Assembly: GCF_019904135.1 (NCBI RefSeq)
Contig: NZ_JAIOGQ010000004.1
Location: 62,001-126,000 of the forward strand
DNA from: Paenibacillus caui
Lineage (GTDB): Bacteria > Bacillota > Bacilli > Paenibacillales > Paenibacillaceae
DNA: 64,000 nt
Direction: 5' to 3'
Part shown: one piece after another, positions 60,204 through 64,000 of the stretch
Position numbering within the stretch: the stretch's first letter is position 1
Layout of the letters: the number at the start of each line of letters is the position of its first letter
The notes under the pieces: generated by a model
What the model was told of the DNA's origin: nothing
The model's database searches: none
Seen by the model: the letters and a program-made list of their open reading frames with translations, nothing else
Made by a program: the position numbers and the translations under genes

Positions 60204-61766
60204 ATGACAACCCCTACGGCTGAGCAAGTTATCGCCATGGCCGGCGAATATAACCTGATTCCGATTGTGAGGCCTTTGCTTGCCGATCTGGAAACTCCAA
60301 TCCGGTTATTTCAGCGTTTTGCCAAAAGAGATCGGGCCTTTTTGCTTGAGAGTGTCGAGGGCGGCGTGAAGTGGGCCAGATATTCGTTTATCGGCACGGA
60401 TCCGTTTCTCCTGATATCCGCCAAAAAAGGACGGGTTGTCATGGAAAAGGGGGGAGAAAAAACGGTTCTTCACGGCAAGCCGGTTGAAGAGCTAAAGGGC
60501 CTTCTCCGTCAGTACCGCAGCCCGCGGCTTGATGACATGCCTCCTTTTACGGGGGGAGCGATCGGATTTTTCGGATATGATCTGCTGCAGTATTACGAAA
60601 AGCTGCCTTCTCACGCTGTGGATGATATGAACATGCAGGACATTCAATTCATGTTTTGCGATCATGTTATTGTGTTCGATCATGTCAAACAGCAGATTTT
60701 ACTTGTAGCCAATGTGCATATCGCCCCGGGAGCCACCGACGGGGAAATTCGCAAAGCCTACGATGCCGCCTGCGCCAAGCTGGATGCAACCGCTGAAATG
60801 CTGGAGCAGCCGGGGAACCTGGAAGGCATTAACCGCAGACCGATCCCTGAACATGTGGAGCTTGGAGAAGTCCGGTCCAATTTGACGAAAGACGAGTATA
60901 TGCAAAATGTCGAGCGCGCCAAGGAGTACATCAGAGCCGGCGATATTTTTCAGGTTGTATTGTCCCAGCGTTTTCATATCGAAACAGAGGTATCGCCGAT
61001 GCATGTCTACCGCTTGCTGCGCACGATGAATCCGTCGCCGTACATGTACTATTTGAAGCTGGACGATGAGGTCATCGTCGGCACATCGCCGGAAGCGCTG
61101 GTCAAAGTGGATCAGGGAAGAGTGGAGACCCGTCCTATCGCGGGAACGCGGCGGCGGGGAGCAACGGAAGAGGAAGACGCCAGACTGGTGGAAGAGCTGC
61201 TTGCGGATGAGAAGGAGCGCGCCGAGCATTTGATGCTGGTGGATCTGGGCCGCAACGATCTGGGCCGCGTCTCGGAATTCGGCTCCGTGAAGTGCGACAC
61301 GTTTATGGAAATTGAAAAATACTCCCACGTCATGCATATCGTCTCCGGCGTTTCCGGCCGGCTGCGGCAGGATAAGGACTTCTTCGATGCGTTTCTGTCC
61401 TGCCTTCCGGCCGGAACCGTCTCGGGGGCTCCGAAGCTGAGAGCGATGGAGATTATCGCGGAGCTGGAGCGCGAAGCGAGAGGGACCTATGCCGGAGCCA
61501 TCGGGTATCTTGGCTTTTCGGGCAATATGGACTCCTGCATCACGATCCGCACGATTGTTTTTAAAGCGGGCAAAGCTTACGTCCAGGCAGGAGCGGGCAT
61601 TGTGTGGGATTCCGTACCGGAAAAGGAATATGAAGAGACGGTTAACAAGGCTAAAGCGCTGCTTATGGCGATCCGGACGGCGGAGGCGATGTTCCCTGAG
61701 GAACGGCCAAGCGTGCAAAGCGAGATCAACCAGGATTATATGTATCAATACAGCCCTATTCAATAA
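60204..61766 (+). CDS. trpE: Anthranilate synthase component I
   Basis: A 520-aa enzyme that converts chorismate and ammonia to anthranilate. The N-terminal tryptophan-feedback motif is in FLLESVEGG. The C-terminal chorismate-binding domain has GDIFQVVLSQRF, TSPEALVKV, RPIAGTRRRG, ADEKERAEHLMLVDLGRNDLGRV and PAGTVSGAPKLRAMEII. The ATG follows AAAGGAG. trpG is not in this operon, as in B. subtilis, where the amidotransferase is shared with folate synthesis. Expression is predicted to be TRAP-attenuated. Confidence 0.96.
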   Translation: MTTPTAEQVIAMAGEYNLIPIVRPLLADLETPIRLFQRFAKRDRAFLLESVEGGVKWARYSFIGTDPFLLISAKKGRVVMEKGGEKTVLHGKPVEELKGLLRQYRSPRLDDMPPFTGGAIGFFGYDLLQYYEKLPSHAVDDMNMQDIQFMFCDHVIVFDHVKQQILLVANVHIAPGATDGEIRKAYDAACAKLDATAEMLEQPGNLEGINRRPIPEHVELGEVRSNLTKDEYMQNVERAKEYIRAGDIFQVVLSQRFHIETEVSPMHVYRLLRTMNPSPYMYYLKLDDEVIVGTSPEALVKVDQGRVETRPIAGTRRRGATEEEDARLVEELLADEKERAEHLMLVDLGRNDLGRVSEFGSVKCDTFMEIEKYSHVMHIVSGVSGRLRQDKDFFDAFLSCLPAGTVSGAPKLRAMEIIAELEREARGTYAGAIGYLGFSGNMDSCITIRTIVFKAGKAYVQAGAGIVWDSVPEKEYEETVNKAKALLMAIRTAEAMFPEERPSVQSEINQDYMYQYSPIQ

Positions 61767-61779
61767 GGAGGAGAAGGCA

Positions 61780-62820
61780 ATGAGCGGACATGAAATGATG
61801 CAGGCAGGAATATCCAAGGTGGTTCGCGGCGAGCATTTGAGCCGTGAGGAAGCGAAGGATATGATGGGGATCATCATGAAAGGGGAGGCGACGCCGGCCC
61901 AGATTGGCGGGCTGCTGACCGCGCTGCGTTTCAAAGGCGAGACGGTCCAGGAAATTACCGGGTTTGCCGAAGCGATGCGAAATAAGGCAAGCTCCGTTGA
62001 AGTCAAACGGACGCAGCTTCTGGATACATGCGGTACGGGCGGCTCCGGCATTCATAAATTCAACATTTCAACGGCTTCCGCGATTATCGCATCCTCCGTA
62101 TCGGTCAGGGTTGCCAAGCACGGCAACCGCTCTGCCTCGGGGCGCGCAGGCAGCGCGGACGTTCTGGAGGCGCTTGGCGTCAATATTCACCTGACGGCGG
62201 AGCAGGCGAAGCAGTGCCTGGAGAAAATCGGCATATGCTTTTTGTTCGCCCAGGTGTACCATCCTTCGATGAAGTATGCGGCAGGTCCCCGCAAAGAGCT
62301 GGGAATCCGGACGGTATTTAACATGCTGGGCCCGCTTACGAATCCGGCAGGGGCTGACCGTCAGCTTCTAGGCATCTATGATCCCCGTATGACGGAGACG
62401 ATTGCCCACGTTCTGAAAGAACTGGGATCATCCAGAGCTTTGGTCGTAACTAGCGGCGAAGGACTGGATGAGATCAGCCTTTCCTCTCCGACCAAAATTT
62501 CCGAGCTTCGGAACGGAGAAGTCAAAACCTTTGAAATTGAAGCTGCCGATCTCGGCTTAAAAAGCTGCCCCCTTGAGGACGTTTATGGAGGCGATGCCGC
62601 ACGCAACGCCCGGATCATCAGAGATATTTTTCAGGGGAAAAAAGGGCCCCATCGCGATATTGTTCTGGCCAACGCAGGCGCTTGCATTTACATTGCCGGT
62701 CAGGCGGACAGCATAGCCGAAGGCGTGTCCATTGCCGCAAACGCCGTTGACAGCGGGCAGGCAGAAAGCAAGCTGGAGGAGCTTATTCAAACGACAGGAG
62801 CGTTCAGTTATGTATCTTGA
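61780..62820 (+). CDS. trpD: Anthranilate phosphoribosyltransferase
   Basis: A 346-aa enzyme joining anthranilate to phosphoribosyl diphosphate. The PRPP motif is DTCGTGGSGIHKFNIST; KHGNRSASGRAGSADVLEALG binds anthranilate, with GR in place of the usual SK after Ser. The start follows AAGGAGGAGAAGG, 13 bp after trpE. It overlaps trpC by 11 bp. Confidence 0.95.
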   Translation: MSGHEMMQAGISKVVRGEHLSREEAKDMMGIIMKGEATPAQIGGLLTALRFKGETVQEITGFAEAMRNKASSVEVKRTQLLDTCGTGGSGIHKFNISTASAIIASSVSVRVAKHGNRSASGRAGSADVLEALGVNIHLTAEQAKQCLEKIGICFLFAQVYHPSMKYAAGPRKELGIRTVFNMLGPLTNPAGADRQLLGIYDPRMTETIAHVLKELGSSRALVVTSGEGLDEISLSSPTKISELRNGEVKTFEIEAADLGLKSCPLEDVYGGDAARNARIIRDIFQGKKGPHRDIVLANAGACIYIAGQADSIAEGVSIAANAVDSGQAESKLEELIQTTGAFSYVS

Positions 62821-63625
62821 TCGAATTGTTGAGACGAAAAAAACGGAAGTGGAGCAGCTGAAAAAACGTTTAAATGCGGGCTCCGCAGAGAAGGTCATTG
62901 CAACCATGCCGAACACGCGAGGTTTTGCGGAGGCTTTGCGCTCTGGAAGACACCGGGGGATGGGACTCATCGCGGAAGTGAAGAAAGCTTCCCCTTCCAA
63001 AGGGTTGATCCGTCCGGACTTCGATCCGGTCGGCATAGCGAAAGCTTATGAACAGGCCGGAACGGACTGCATTTCCGTACTTACCGACGTGCAGTATTTC
63101 CAGGGAAGCGGGAGCTATCTGATGAACATCCGGGAAGCCGTAGGCGTGCCGCTGCTTCGGAAGGATTTTATCATTGACGAGCTGCAAATTTATGAAGCCC
63201 GGCTGCTCGGCGCCGACGCCGTGCTGCTCATTGCGGCTATCTTGGATGACAGCCAGCTCAAATCCTATTTTGCGCTCGCGGAGTCGCTTGGACTTGATGC
63301 GCTGGTCGAAGTTCATGATCAGAAGGAGCTTGAAAGAGCAAGCCTGATCGACGGCATCAAGCTGGTCGGCGTCAACAACCGGAATTTAAGAACATTTGAA
63401 ACGAACTTGGCAACCACAGCGCAGTTAGCCGGGTATGTGCCGCCGGGAGCCACTTTAATCAGCGAGAGCGGAATCACAGGTCCGGAGGATATTGCCTACC
63501 TCTCCATGTGCGGCGCAAAGGGCGTGCTGATCGGGGAAACATTTATGCGCAAGGAATCGGTGGAAGAGGCTGTCCACCAGGTTATGGGCCCGTTAAACCG
63601 CGAGGGAGCCGTGCGAAATGGCTGA
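62810..63625 (+). CDS. trpC: Indole-3-glycerol phosphate synthase
   Basis: A 271-aa TIM-barrel enzyme. Motifs are LIAEVKKASPSKGLI, VLTDVQYFQGS, LLRKDFIID, LGADAVLLIAAIL, ALVEVHD, VGVNNRNLRTF and LISESGI. The start lies inside the end of trpD, so translation is coupled. It overlaps trpF by eight bases. Confidence 0.95.
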   Translation: MYLDRIVETKKTEVEQLKKRLNAGSAEKVIATMPNTRGFAEALRSGRHRGMGLIAEVKKASPSKGLIRPDFDPVGIAKAYEQAGTDCISVLTDVQYFQGSGSYLMNIREAVGVPLLRKDFIIDELQIYEARLLGADAVLLIAAILDDSQLKSYFALAESLGLDALVEVHDQKELERASLIDGIKLVGVNNRNLRTFETNLATTAQLAGYVPPGATLISESGITGPEDIAYLSMCGAKGVLIGETFMRKESVEEAVHQVMGPLNREGAVRNG

Positions 63626-64000
63626 TACGGCGGTAAAAATTTGTGGACTGCAAAGCGTTGAAGTGGTAAAATCGTTGTTGCACTTACCTATTGAAATGAT
63701 CGGGCTTGTGTTTGCGAAAAGCCGGAGACAGATTGCTCCAGGAACAGCCGCCCAAATTGTGAAGGTCCTGCAGGATGAGGCAGCAGCGGGCAAACCAGTA
63801 CCGAAGAGCGTCGGCGTGTTTGTTAATCCTTCCCTGGAGGAGCTGGAGCTCGTTCTGCGGGAGGCCGCTCTTGATGTCGTGCAGCTTCACGGCCAGGAGA
63901 GTCCTGAATTTTGCCGGAGCGTGAAGGAACGTTTTCCGGTTCGGATCATGAAGGCGATGTCGGTCAAGGATGGAGAAAGCCGTGACACGAGCCGTTGTTT
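63618..64000 (+). CDS. trpF: Phosphoribosylanthranilate isomerase (3' end cut by window)
   Basis: The first 127 residues of TrpF. The VKICGLQS start (catalytic Cys), GLVFAKSRRQI, VGVFVNPSLEEL and VQLHGQESPEFC segments are all typical. The enzyme converts phosphoribosylanthranilate to the ribulose form, the step before TrpC. The ATG overlaps the end of trpC by eight bases. The gene runs past base 64000; trpB and trpA are expected next. Confidence 0.92.
   Translation, partial: MADTAVKICGLQSVEVVKSLLHLPIEMIGLVFAKSRRQIAPGTAAQIVKVLQDEAAAGKPVPKSVGVFVNPSLEELELVLREAALDVVQLHGQESPEFCRSVKERFPVRIMKAMSVKDGESRDTSRC

Noticed and set aside
60699-62051. A 450-codon minus-strand frame opposite trpE and trpD
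   Set aside because: It spans two genes on the other strand and has no family features.

Overview
The window is a chromosomal segment of an endospore-forming Firmicute, most likely Paenibacillus or a close relative in the Paenibacillaceae. It is packed with sporulation genes (spoIIM, spoIIAA-AB-sigF, spoVA, spoIVA, spmAB, gerW, tlp, spoVIF-like, ypeB). Gene order follows the Bacillus subtilis bkd-to-trp region almost step by step, base composition is moderately GC-rich, and futalosine-type menaquinone genes sit inside the hep cluster. Nearly all genes read left to right. The exceptions are a Prli42-like miniprotein, mciZ, tlp and serA. No insertion sequence, prophage, CRISPR array, tRNA or rRNA was seen.

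Layout. 1-1.4 kb: end of an E2 acyltransferase gene and lipB. 1.4-5 kb: Prli42-like miniprotein, M20 peptidase, mciZ, nudF, endoQ-like gene. 5-12.7 kb: spoIIM, fur, yqzK, xerD, deoB, punA, dacF, spoIIAA-AB-sigF. 12.9-17.7 kb: spoVAA-AB-AF, lysA, ppiB. 17.8-22.3 kb: tlp, then ribD-E-BA-H behind an FMN riboswitch. 22.4-30.7 kb: scpAB, ytfI-gerW, dacB-spmA-spmB, rluB, resDE. 30.9-33.1 kb: serA on the minus strand behind a T-box leader. 33.3-42 kb: CPBP protease, small membrane proteins, mecA, prsW, ypeB, motI, ypfB-like, cmk, plsC, rpsA-like. 42.3-49.3 kb: der, plsY, gpsA, spoVIF-like, two accessory genes, spoIVA, hup. 49.5-56.8 kb: mtrB (TRAP), a hypothetical gene, hepS-menG-mqnP-ubiX-mqnA-hepT, ndk, cheR. 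57-64 kb: aroC-aroB-aroH, then trpE-D-C-F, cut by the window end.

The genes combine in recognisable units. The spoIIA operon carries a good SigH promoter and encodes the SigF switch. The hep/mqn block joins side-chain synthesis, ring synthesis and final methylation of menaquinone. The aro genes supply chorismate to both futalosine menaquinone synthesis and the trp operon. TRAP is encoded at 49.5 kb, and its probable target, a run of eight (G/U)AG triplets at exact 5-nt spacing followed by an intrinsic terminator, lies upstream of trpE at 60 kb.

No wholly new multi-gene system was identified. The points most worth a second look are departures from the expected gene order and from conserved residues. 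spoVAC-AD-AE, resABC, sleB and folE are absent from their usual places. A ResE-type kinase lacks an extracytoplasmic domain. XerD has Glu where the catalytic Lys is expected. Three tandem 64-bp hairpin repeats lie between the serA T-box and serA. A small Cys-rich protein sits where sleB would be expected. Two uncharacterised genes lie before spoIVA.
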